A stretch of 49,840 nt of DNA from Vampirovibrio sp. (GTDB taxonomy: Bacteria > Cyanobacteriota > Vampirovibrionia > Vampirovibrionales > Vampirovibrionaceae): the NCBI GenBank assembly GCA_019634025.1, contig JAHQWC010000097.1, positions 1-49,840 on the forward strand, given 5' to 3'. The translations under genes and the position numbers were made by a program. Shown here piece after piece: positions 40,778 to 49,406 of this stretch; position 1 is the first letter of the stretch; every line of letters starts with the position of its first letter. The notes below the pieces were generated by a model that was given only the letters and a program-made list of their open reading frames with translations, ran no database searches and was not told where the DNA came from.

Positions 40778-41751
40778 TTAATCTGCCAATGGCTGAACCA
40801 GTAACACAGATTTCACCTTACGCTTCACCACGTCTCCTTTGCCCTTCTGCCTTCCATAGTGGGCTGTAGGCTCAGGCGACTTCAGCCACAAGGCTGTTGA
40901 ACTTCCGCCATCAAGGGCTAAAGCTTTCTCAGCACCCAACGCTTTCATCTGCTCTGCCAACTCCTGTAAGCTCAGCCCGGTCATTTTCGGCGTGGCCGAG
41001 AAGTCTTGGGCAACCATCACAATCAGAACGGCTCCGTCTTTTTTAATCCCCACTGCACTGCGAGCGTTTGGACGAAACGCACCCACAGCATCCCGAATAA
41101 CCTTGCCTTGCCGGTAAGCAACAAACCCTTCCGCCTCACCGGTAAACGCAGGCAACAACATCGGGCCAGCCCCCAAAGCATCACAGAGTTCACATCCAGT
41201 GGGTATTACATCGTTATGAAACGCAATATCATAGCGAGTCTCTTCACCACATTGGTAGGTTCGAAATTCACTCCGATTCATAATCATGGGCAAATAAGGA
41301 GCTAGATCCGGGTTATCTACCAATCGATGATTCGTGGTGGGATCTAATACCATTTCCCCATCCTTCATCATAAATGAAGCCGTTTCTCCAGTCACCGGAT
41401 CAAAAAAGCCTCCATTAATCACCACAAAGGCGTTACGACCTTTTACAAACCCTTCTAACAGAGAAGGGGCCTTTAAGACTGCTGGACGAACCTGGTATCC
41501 GGTTCGGGGAACTTCTATCACCCAAACCTTCGCCACCGGAACACCTTCATTTTCTTCTGACACCAGCACCTCTCGAATACTCAATTGAGCATTTTGGATA
41601 CCAGAGCCTCGGAGTCAGACATAAACCGTCCTGCATGGGCGTTTGTAACGCCCAAGGCAACAAAGCATGCTGTGATCAGGCAAATCGGAATCAGTAAAAA
41701 TCCCCGACCTCTGGATATACACTTACCTATACCTGGATATAAATGAAACAT
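40778..41751 (-). CDS. Phosphodiester glycosidase (NAGPA-domain) family protein; signal peptide and catalytic part in different frames
   Basis: Catalytic ORF 40778-41584 starts at TTG (INGGFFDP, ALGAGPMLLP, ALALDGGSSTALW). ATG at 41751 encodes MFHLYPGIGKCISRGRGFLLIPICLITACFVALGVTNAHAGRFMSDSEALVSKMLN-stop in another frame, ending at 41581. Confidence 0.75.
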
Positions 41752-42137
41752 CTCTTTACATCCTGCTCCTTGAAAAGACGAGATTTACGGTGGGTTTTAC
41801 CCTTATTGTACCCGTACAATTCACCCTCCGCCCAGTAATTTTAATAAACACCATCGGTATTTCATTGACAAAACTCAGGCTCATCCTGCATTATACCGGT
41901 GTTAGGGTTCAAAGCCTTATTGCTTTTTTACAGATTGAGTATCCGCTATTTAACCTGGGAAGTGAGTGAAATTAAGGCTTTTCGTTTGATATGGTGCTGA
42001 GTAAATCAAAAAATCAGCACAAAAAAGGAATTACCGGTTTTCTTCCAATAGCTTAAAGAAAACGGGTATCGGGTTGTCAAAAACAGCCCTAACTAAAAAA
42101 TACGAATCACATAATAACGGGCGGAAATGATTTTTTT

Positions 42138-43370
42138 ATGTCATTAACTTTCGCAATGACAGAACGGCTTATTCCTAAACTGCCTGCCGGTTTCGGTAAG
42201 GTCCTAAAAAATGCTGTCGTTCGTTACGACCATCCCAAACAAAAAATACCTCGCCTGAACAAAAATTTTGCCAAAGATATTCGAAAACTTGGCCGACTAG
42301 ATTGGTCACAAACAATAGAGCGACTGAAATACCTAGTTGTATCGGCCATTATATTACGTATGGTCGTTGCAGCACAGCGTATCTATATGAATCGTCCGGA
42401 TAGTCCAGTCAATCAACACTCCTCTCTTAGCGAAGAAGATAGGCAAGTCCGCTTTTATGAGCGGTGCTTTGTGGAAGGACTTGGCACACTGGCCAATGTT
42501 GTCAGCTTACATTTCGGAATGGATATGGTGGCCAGCGCCATCAATAAATATAAATCCGAATACCTAGCCATGCCTAAATCTGTTTTACAGCATATTGAAA
42601 ACAGCTCTCTTACAAAGGGAGAAAAGAATGCTTTCCGGCAATCCCTCTTCACTGTCTTTGGCACCAGAGATCAGATGAAACACCGTTTATCCAAGGTTAT
42701 TTTTGAGCGAGCAGGGTTCACTCGTCTTAAAGGAGACTTGTTTAACCGGTTGCAAGTTCAAAATGCCGACCTAAATGTATTTGACCGGGATACCGGTCAG
42801 GTGCTTGTTGAAAAAGGGAATTACACTAACCCCTACTTTGACTTATACCGGACCATTAAAGTGGAACTCCGAAATTACGGATTCACCAAACGATCATCCA
42901 GAGCCGCTTGGGTAGCATTTATTGGTGGCGCTGTTTCTACAGCCTTAATAGGCGGCTCTTTGATCCAGTACCTCAACGATCGGATCGTCTCTCCCATCTT
43001 AAAGCAAAAAATTGGCCATAAATTTGGAGAGTCAGCCCCGGCGGAACTACAAATAGAAGGCTCGGAGCACCCTATCCCTATCCAATCAACAAACCCTGAG
43101 TCTGTTGTAAGTGGAGCACCTACTACTGTTGAACACAATCCATTACTTCCTTGGTCAAATTTTACAGGAAACCCAGCAGTACAAACATTTATACCTGCCA
43201 GAAATACGGGGACTGTAATTAGCAGAAAAAACGCTCTGCTTAATATCAATCAATCTGTTGTCCCAGGTTCTCCCCAACCATCTTCCCAATCATCAGCAAA
43301 CCAGAACACTCCACGCTATGAGTGGGGTAACTACACACCTTGGGGTCTGACACCTGGAGGGCCTCTGTGA
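42138..43370 (+). CDS. Uncharacterised membrane protein, first of a coupled pair
   Basis: 410 aa; N-terminal TM (YLVVSAIILRMVVAAQRIY), second TM (AWVAFIGGAVSTALIGGSLIQYL), Pro/Ser/Thr/Asn-rich tail; TGATG junction with the next ORF. Confidence 0.75.
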   Translation: MSLTFAMTERLIPKLPAGFGKVLKNAVVRYDHPKQKIPRLNKNFAKDIRKLGRLDWSQTIERLKYLVVSAIILRMVVAAQRIYMNRPDSPVNQHSSLSEEDRQVRFYERCFVEGLGTLANVVSLHFGMDMVASAINKYKSEYLAMPKSVLQHIENSSLTKGEKNAFRQSLFTVFGTRDQMKHRLSKVIFERAGFTRLKGDLFNRLQVQNADLNVFDRDTGQVLVEKGNYTNPYFDLYRTIKVELRNYGFTKRSSRAAWVAFIGGAVSTALIGGSLIQYLNDRIVSPILKQKIGHKFGESAPAELQIEGSEHPIPIQSTNPESVVSGAPTTVEHNPLLPWSNFTGNPAVQTFIPARNTGTVISRKNALLNINQSVVPGSPQPSSQSSANQNTPRYEWGNYTPWGLTPGGPL

Positions 43371-44410
43371 TGCTTACCACTGCAGTTCGACATATATTTC
43401 CCAGATATTCACCCACCGCTGCTAAAGTCGCTTGGGGCAACGTACGTCAAATTACCAACCGGTATGGCGAAAACCTCACTTATGATGTCGCCACCCTAAG
43501 AAACAATTCCATGGTATTTGCAGTCTTTGCTTTGGTCAGCTTGAGAACACTTGTTGCCTACAACTCCTATCACCAGGCCGTTGGGACCCGCCATGAAGAC
43601 CTGCGTCGATCAGAGTTTTCTAGAACCATGGTCCGGGAATACGGCGGCTGGCTCTTTAGTTTCTTTCTATACCGGCAGTTTGAAAAATCAATCCAACGCT
43701 GGCTCCTTAAAGTCATGAATAAAAGCCAGGTAAGCCGTACAAAGTTGGGTGAGGTGGTTAAAGAAGTTTATCAACAATTAAAGGCACCTTTTCAAGGAGA
43801 GCCGAAAAACGTAGATTACTATAAGTTTTTAAAAAAATATGACGGTATGGATTTTAGCCGGCTGGAAGTCCCCGACAGACCAGTTCAATACGTCATCGGA
43901 CAAAAACTCTATGATCGGTTTATCAACCCCTTGATCGACCAGATGCCAGGCAGCTATTCATCCCGATTTATGAAAATTCAATCCTTTTACAACACCTTCC
44001 CCATGGTTGCCGCATTTTTACCTGCTTTTGTCCTATCCGGGTATGTACTTGAAAGGCTAACCATGTCCCCCATATTCCAGCAAGCCGGGTTAAACCTCGC
44101 CCATGGAATCCATGGCACTCGCGCACAACTTAACACCCAAACCTCCTCACCCACCACTGCAGCAACCTCCCCATTAACACCCCTCACCCGAACAGCAACA
44201 CCTTTTACTGCTCAGCCAATCGCCACTCAGCTAACCAGCCCATCCTACACAAGTTTTACCGGTTCCAACCCGTTATCCCGAAGCGGTTTCGCCCAAGCTA
44301 TACCCATAGGGCAGCCGCTTCACCCTTCTTTTTTAGGAACCGCCAATCCATCATTTTTCCCAACACCTGCTCCATATTCAAGCTACACTAATTCACAAAT
44401 TGGCCAATAA
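43370..44410 (+). CDS. Uncharacterised membrane protein, second of a coupled pair, possibly distantly related to the first
   Basis: Starts in TGATG overlap; TM (MVFAVFALVSLRTLVAYNSY), second TM (TFPMVAAFLPAFVLSGYVLE), Thr/Pro/Ser-rich tail, i.e. same layout as the upstream protein. Confidence 0.75.
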   Translation: MLTTAVRHIFPRYSPTAAKVAWGNVRQITNRYGENLTYDVATLRNNSMVFAVFALVSLRTLVAYNSYHQAVGTRHEDLRRSEFSRTMVREYGGWLFSFFLYRQFEKSIQRWLLKVMNKSQVSRTKLGEVVKEVYQQLKAPFQGEPKNVDYYKFLKKYDGMDFSRLEVPDRPVQYVIGQKLYDRFINPLIDQMPGSYSSRFMKIQSFYNTFPMVAAFLPAFVLSGYVLERLTMSPIFQQAGLNLAHGIHGTRAQLNTQTSSPTTAATSPLTPLTRTATPFTAQPIATQLTSPSYTSFTGSNPLSRSGFAQAIPIGQPLHPSFLGTANPSFFPTPAPYSSYTNSQIGQ

Positions 44411-44430
44411 AACTCACACACCTTAATTTT

Positions 44431-44838
44431 ATGATTACAGATATTCTTCTAGGCACAGATATCGTAAACCTCAAGCGTCTCTCTACTATTCATCAACGCT
44501 TTGGGCTTAAGTTCTTCCAACGAATCCTAACTGAGGCTGAGTTGCTCCGGTGCGGGGATTACAACGGTGAAAATTTTATTGAACGAGCCGGCGCCAGAAT
44601 AGCTGCCAAAGAGGCCGTCACCAAAGCCCTGGGGGTTGGTTTAAATGGTCTTGGCTGGACAAAAGGCCTCCGGTGGAAAGATATCGAGATTATCTCTCTC
44701 CCGCAGCAACTCCCCACCGTTACCCTCCATACTCCTCAAATAGGGGATCAAGATCTAAGCACACTACGCTGGAAACTCAGTCTCTCCCATGACGGCGGCT
44801 ACGCCACGGCAACCGCCCTTGGTATGGTTAGCGAATAA
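44431..44838 (+). CDS. acpS: Holo-[acyl-carrier-protein] synthase
   Basis: LLGTDIVNLKRL; FFQRILTEAEL; RIAAKEAVTKALGVGLNGLGW; LSLSHDGGYATATAL. Confidence 0.93.
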   Translation: MITDILLGTDIVNLKRLSTIHQRFGLKFFQRILTEAELLRCGDYNGENFIERAGARIAAKEAVTKALGVGLNGLGWTKGLRWKDIEIISLPQQLPTVTLHTPQIGDQDLSTLRWKLSLSHDGGYATATALGMVSE

Positions 44839-45020
44839 GAATTTATACGTTGGGCTTATATTAAAACTCCTCCATTTCTAGGAAGGGTTTCCCCATCGAG
44901 ATGGGCTAGACTGACAATAAGCCGACTAAATATATTCAAGCCAAATATATTTCAAGCGAACACCACATCCTGCCGATACGCTGACAGGACTGTCTTTTGA
45001 ATAAAGTGAAGGATCCAATA

Positions 45021-45311
45021 ATGATGAAGACCAAATTGGCCTACTCTGCCTTACTGGGGATATTTCTCGGCGCAATCGCCTTCATGCCCGCCAGCTTTGC
45101 CTATGCACCGGAACCCGATGTCATGGAAATCAAGGGCTATTCCCCCGAGATCATCAACACCACTCAAGTGCAACGCAACCGGCAAGAATGGCGCAAGCCC
45201 CCGGCCCCTCCCATGACGCCCCGGGAACAATTCTTCCATAACATCTACTACAACAACTGGATTGGCGGCGTCGATCCCTTCGGCTCTCAAGTCATCCGCC
45301 AGCATCAGTAG
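45021..45311 (+). CDS. Hypothetical small secreted protein
   Basis: MMKTKLAYSALLGIFLGAIAFMPASFAYAPEPDVMEIKGYSPEIINTTQVQRN...; signal peptide; AAGGA upstream of the ATG pair. Confidence 0.6.
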   Translation: MMKTKLAYSALLGIFLGAIAFMPASFAYAPEPDVMEIKGYSPEIINTTQVQRNRQEWRKPPAPPMTPREQFFHNIYYNNWIGGVDPFGSQVIRQHQ

Positions 45312-45339
45312 CACGCACCCGCGTGTCTAAAATCTATCC

Positions 45340-45380
45340 AAACAAAACGCGCCTCGAAAAATCGAAGCGCGTTTTTGTTT
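45340..45380. terminator. Bidirectional rho-independent terminator between convergent small genes
   Basis: AAACAAAACGCGCcTCGaaaaatCGAaGCGCGTTTTTGTTT; T runs in both directions. Confidence 0.85.
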
Positions 45381-45395
45381 GCTAAATCAAATCGA

Positions 45396-45539
45396 TTAAA
45401 TCAAACCGTTCAATAAAAAGACGGCCTGAGCACCTAAAAATTCTTCTTCGCTTTGGTCAGCGGCTTCTAAAACGCGCTTGGCTTTGCCAACCATCTGGTT
45501 GCATAAGTACTTTTCGTTGAGTTCATCCCGTTTGTTCAT
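45396..45539 (-). CDS. Hypothetical 47-aa protein (below ORF-track length cut-off)
   Basis: MNKRDELNEKYLCNQMVGKAKRVLEAADQSEEEFLGAQAVFLLNGLI; AGGAGG ribosome-binding site just upstream of ATG 45539. Confidence 0.65.
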   Translation of the reverse strand: MNKRDELNEKYLCNQMVGKAKRVLEAADQSEEEFLGAQAVFLLNGLI

Positions 45540-45719
45540 TCCAATCCTCCTAAAAGACGCAATCCAACCTTCGTACCTGGTCGGCCATTATATCTGTCGT
45601 GATATTTGCACCTGATTTTACTGACTGTAACTCTATCTATTTGTATAAAAAACAAATACCCGCATTTGGTGTTAGCATGTTACTGAATGTAAAAACGCCA
45701 GAACTCACAGATCACCCTC

Positions 45720-46442
45720 ATGGACCTCCGCATTGCCCACCTATACCCGGATCTGCTCAATATCTATGGAGATCGGGGCAATATCCTCACGTTGTATCAA
45801 CGCTGCCAATGGCGGGGTATCTCTGTCACCATCACGCCTCTATCCGTTGGAGACAACCTGGATCCGGCCAAATACGACCTGTACTTCATTGGTGGCGGCC
45901 AAGATATGCAACAAATTAAGGTGTGCGATGATCTGCTGAATCACAAACGCGATGGAATCCTCCAGGCTGTTGAAACCCAGGCCGTCTTCCTTGCCATTTG
46001 CGGCGGCTACCAGCTTTTTGGCCACTATTACCAACCCCATGAAGGTGACCGTCTGCAAGGTCTCAGTATTATCAGCGCTCACACCATCGCCGGTCACAAG
46101 CGTCTCATCGGCAACGTCAGCCTTAAACGACCAGATGGAACAACGTTGGTAGGATTTGAAAACCACAGCGGCCAGACATTCCTGGGACAAAACACGGTGC
46201 CGCTAGGCGCCGTTATGGAAGGCTACGGCAACAACGGAGAAGACCACCTGGAAGGCGCCGTCTGTGGCAACGTCTACGGCACTTATCTCCACGGTTCTTT
46301 GCTCCCCAAAAACCCCTTATTAGCTGACGAACTCATCCTAAAAGCCTTAAGCAGACGCCATGGCCCTCAATCCGACCTCCCTCCACTCACCGACACCCTG
46401 GAACACCAAGCCCACCAAAAAGCCCTGACATTTAAGAGTTAA
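45720..46442 (+). CDS. gatD: Class-I glutamine amidotransferase, GatD-like (lipid II isoglutaminyl synthase GATase subunit)
   Basis: RIAHLYPDLLNIYGDRGNILTLYQRCQWRGI; DLYFIGGGQDMQQ; FLAICGGYQLFGHYY; ENHSGQTFL; YGTYLHGSLLPKNP. Confidence 0.88.
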   Translation: MDLRIAHLYPDLLNIYGDRGNILTLYQRCQWRGISVTITPLSVGDNLDPAKYDLYFIGGGQDMQQIKVCDDLLNHKRDGILQAVETQAVFLAICGGYQLFGHYYQPHEGDRLQGLSIISAHTIAGHKRLIGNVSLKRPDGTTLVGFENHSGQTFLGQNTVPLGAVMEGYGNNGEDHLEGAVCGNVYGTYLHGSLLPKNPLLADELILKALSRRHGPQSDLPPLTDTLEHQAHQKALTFKS

Positions 46443-46463
46443 AGCGACGTCTTCAGATACTCC

Positions 46464-47555
46464 CTAAGAGTCGCCCACCTGCTTCTGCCGCACATTCAAC
46501 AAATCCAGCCGATTATCCAATTCCAATATGAGCCGGGCCAAACTATACCCGGCATGAATCACCACAATAGACACCCCACCGGTGGGATACACCGACAATT
46601 TCTGCCCTTCTCCACCCTGAGCAGATAACGGCTTTTGCTCGCTAGCATCCTGAAGATCCACAGTCGTATCTGCCGCCAACATTCCCTTGTCATCTGGCCC
46701 TGCCTCACGAGGCAAGAAAGTCACCCGTGGTGGCGGCAAGCTCTCTTGCTGAAGCCCAGCCGTAAACTGCTCCTCAATTTCATCTTTCACCGCCTCAGCA
46801 GCTGAATCATGAAAAATATCGGCCAGAACCCGGGTTTTTTCCTCTAATCTCATCACCATCTTAAATTTCCCCAGGGCCACGGTTTCTAAATACAGCACCA
46901 ACGCCATCCCTTCGCCACTGTCGTCTTCTTCCTCACCGCCTCCCAGCTCAAACGCCACATCCAGCCGCTGCGGCGCTTGCAACGGATACCAGGGCAGATA
47001 CAGCAATAAAAGTGTATTCAACGTGTCCACCGGCGAGTTGTTTACCCGTCCTGCCACCTGGCTCAGCAGCTGAACCAAGTGATTCACCGTCTGGCTGTCC
47101 CCGGAATATCCCATTTGATTGGTCTGAACCAGCTGAATCAGCTTTTGAATTCCCTCCTGGCTCTTGTTTTGCAGCAACTGCTGAACCTCTGTTAAGGGAA
47201 TCTTCGCCTCTCCCAGCATTTTCAACAACTGCTGCACCGTCTCGGGCTGTGCCGCCAACTGCTGTTGCGGGGCAGCCAATAACATCAGCAGCCCCTGAAC
47301 CTCTTGAGGCAGATTTAACAAGCTTTTCACCATCAACCCGGTTTCTGTTGGGCTCAACGGATGATTCACCGTCATCAGGTTCTGCAGCAACATTCGCTGC
47401 AACAAGGCTTCAGCGTTCCCTTGCTGAGGCACGCCACCCACCCCGGGTAAGTTGGGATTCGTCGGCACACCCGGAGTACCCGGCAACGAGGGCTGTTGCC
47501 TTCCTGGCTGTTGCGGTGGCTGATACGGCTGATGATTCGGTCCAATATAAGACAT
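46464..47555 (-). CDS. Hypothetical Gln/Pro-rich protein
   Basis: 363 aa; Q/P/L-rich first two thirds; C-terminal region (LYLETVALGKFKMVMRLEEKTRVLADIFHDSAAEAVKDEIEEQFTAGL) vaguely like FliK-type C-termini, not secure. Confidence 0.65.
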   Translation of the reverse strand: MSYIGPNHQPYQPPQQPGRQQPSLPGTPGVPTNPNLPGVGGVPQQGNAEALLQRMLLQNLMTVNHPLSPTETGLMVKSLLNLPQEVQGLLMLLAAPQQQLAAQPETVQQLLKMLGEAKIPLTEVQQLLQNKSQEGIQKLIQLVQTNQMGYSGDSQTVNHLVQLLSQVAGRVNNSPVDTLNTLLLLYLPWYPLQAPQRLDVAFELGGGEEEDDSGEGMALVLYLETVALGKFKMVMRLEEKTRVLADIFHDSAAEAVKDEIEEQFTAGLQQESLPPPRVTFLPREAGPDDKGMLAADTTVDLQDASEQKPLSAQGGEGQKLSVYPTGGVSIVVIHAGYSLARLILELDNRLDLLNVRQKQVGDS

Positions 47556-47656
47556 AGGTTCTCCTATTAGTATTATAGAGCCTGTTCGTTGCCTGTCAGA
47601 GCTCGACTATTTCCATAAAAGCCCACTGATACCTCAAACAGCTATAATAAGGTCCA

Positions 47657-48538
47657 ATGACCCCTTATTCGGTAAGAAGGCTTCCCTTGCAAACGATCCC
47701 TCGCAATACTGTCATCACCATTATTCTATTGCTCTGCCTGGGCGGCTGGCTCGCCTGGCAAAAATGGAGCGCCTCCACCGAACCCAAGCCTCCCCTCCTC
47801 ACCCAAATTAAAAACCGAGGCGCCTTGGTGGCCGGCATCCGGTTTGACGCCAAACCCTTTGGCTACCTGGATGCCGACGGAACCGTAAAAGGCTATGACA
47901 TCGACCTCATCCGCGAAATCGCCACTCGGCTTTTGGGCTCACCAGACGCCGTCGAGTTTCGCCAAGTCCTGGCCTCTACCAGAGTTATCGCTTTAAATTC
48001 CGGCAACCTGGACATCGTCGCCGCCACTATGACCATCACCCCTCAGCGGGAAGACTACATCGACTTCAGCGATGTCTATTATGAAGCCGGTCAAGCTGTG
48101 ATTGTCCCGGCAAATAATACTGTCCAAACAATAGCCGATCTCCAAGATAAAACACTGCTCTATGTCATGGGCACCACCGGCGAAAAAACCATCAAACAAA
48201 CCCTACCCACCGCCAAATTCCTGGGATTCAAAACCAATATGGACGCCTTTTCCGCCCTCATCGCCGGGCGCGGAGACGCCATGACCACCGACGACACCAT
48301 GCTCTCCGGCCTCATTAAAGACCGTTGCGACTTCACCATGCTCCCTCAACGCCTCTCCAAAGAGCCCTATGGCCTGGGCATCCGCCAGAATGAACCCAAC
48401 CATAACACCCAATCCTTCCGCCAAACCATCAACCAACTCCTGGCAGACATGAAACAAGATGGCACCCTGGACAAACTCCAAGCCAAATGGCTCGGCCCCA
48501 CCACCAATGTGTGTCATTCCCGCGAAGGCGACCTCTAG
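47657..48538 (+). CDS. Amino-acid ABC transporter substrate-binding protein (PBPb family)
   Basis: LVAGIRFDAKPFGYLDADGTVKGYDIDLIREIATRLLG; LDIVAATMTITPQREDYIDFSDVYYEAGQAVIVP; LDKLQAKWLG. Confidence 0.92.
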   Translation: MTPYSVRRLPLQTIPRNTVITIILLLCLGGWLAWQKWSASTEPKPPLLTQIKNRGALVAGIRFDAKPFGYLDADGTVKGYDIDLIREIATRLLGSPDAVEFRQVLASTRVIALNSGNLDIVAATMTITPQREDYIDFSDVYYEAGQAVIVPANNTVQTIADLQDKTLLYVMGTTGEKTIKQTLPTAKFLGFKTNMDAFSALIAGRGDAMTTDDTMLSGLIKDRCDFTMLPQRLSKEPYGLGIRQNEPNHNTQSFRQTINQLLADMKQDGTLDKLQAKWLGPTTNVCHSREGDL

Positions 48539-48640
48539 CCGTTGTTGAGGAACGAAACTTACGGATAAGGATACAATGGTGGAATCCATTGCCAGTATCT
48601 GCGAGAAGCCATAACTCAACAAGCTCTCCCGAAATCTAAC

Positions 48641-48670
48641 CGTCATTCCGGTCTCCAAGCCGGAATCGCA
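48641..48670. repeat. Short palindromic intergenic element (REP-like)
   Basis: CGTCATTCCGGtctccaagCCGGAATCG, 7-bp perfect stem ATTCCGG/CCGGAAT; related half-sequence GTGTCATTCCCGCGAAGGCGAC at 48511-48532. Confidence 0.6.
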
Positions 48671-48713
48671 ACCAGCTAAAGATAGCCACAATAATCCAAA
48701 AAGCTTAACTCCC

Positions 48714-49406
48714 ATGCCCACCATGATGACTTTCCTCCAATCCCCTCACATCCACCAGGCCTTCCTCCAAGGCCTTCAAACCACGCTATCTCTCTCTTTC
48801 ATCGCCATCCTTTTTGCCCTTCTTCTGGGATTTATCGGCGCCTATGGCCGCATGTCCAATCATAAACTCATTCGAAGCCTCGCGACCGCTTACGTCGAAC
48901 TCTTCCGCAACACCCCTCTCCTCATCCAACTCTACCTGTATTATCGAGGTCTTCAATCCATCGGTATCCTTCTCTCACCGGAAACCTGCGGCATCCTGGC
49001 CCTTTCCCTATACACCGGCGCCTACCTCACCGAAGTCTTCCGCTCCGGCCTCCTCAGCATCCCACCACAACAACTGGATGCCGGCCTTTCCCTCGGCCTA
49101 TCCCGCTTCCACACCTACCGCCTCATCCTCATCCCTCAAGCCCTCCCCACCATCCTGCCACCTTTGGGCAACCAACTCATCAATCTGGTCAAAAACTCGT
49201 CATTGGTGGCATTCATCACCGTCAGCGATCTCTTCTCCGTCATCTACAAAGGCGCCGTAGAAGAGTTCCGCCCCATCGAATACTTCCTCGTCGGCGCCAC
49301 CCTTTATCTCTTTATCTCCCTCACTCTCTCGGCACTGGTTAACCTGGCAGAATACTGGACAAGCAAACGTTGGAAACCCGTCATGCCTTTAAGAGGGACT
49401 GCCTAA
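48714..49406 (+). CDS. Amino-acid ABC transporter permease (HisMQ family)
   Basis: TLSLSFIAILFALLLGFIGAYGRMSN...YVELFRNTPLLIQLYLYYRGL...GAYLTEVFRSGLLSIPPQQLDAGLSLGLS...LIPQALPTILPPLGNQLINLVKNSSL. Confidence 0.95.
   Translation: MPTMMTFLQSPHIHQAFLQGLQTTLSLSFIAILFALLLGFIGAYGRMSNHKLIRSLATAYVELFRNTPLLIQLYLYYRGLQSIGILLSPETCGILALSLYTGAYLTEVFRSGLLSIPPQQLDAGLSLGLSRFHTYRLILIPQALPTILPPLGNQLINLVKNSSLVAFITVSDLFSVIYKGAVEEFRPIEYFLVGATLYLFISLTLSALVNLAEYWTSKRWKPVMPLRGTA

Noticed and set aside
45305-45330. GCACGCACCCGCGTGTC resembling the TACGCA-N2-TGCGTA palindrome
   Set aside because: Only partial similarity, different spacer and flanks, and located after a stop codon; more likely an unrelated hairpin.
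47012-47557. 181-aa plus-strand Ser/Pro-rich ORF
   Set aside because: Shadow of the Gln/Leu-rich minus-strand ORF 46464-47555; composition is explained by antisense of CAG/CTG-rich codons.
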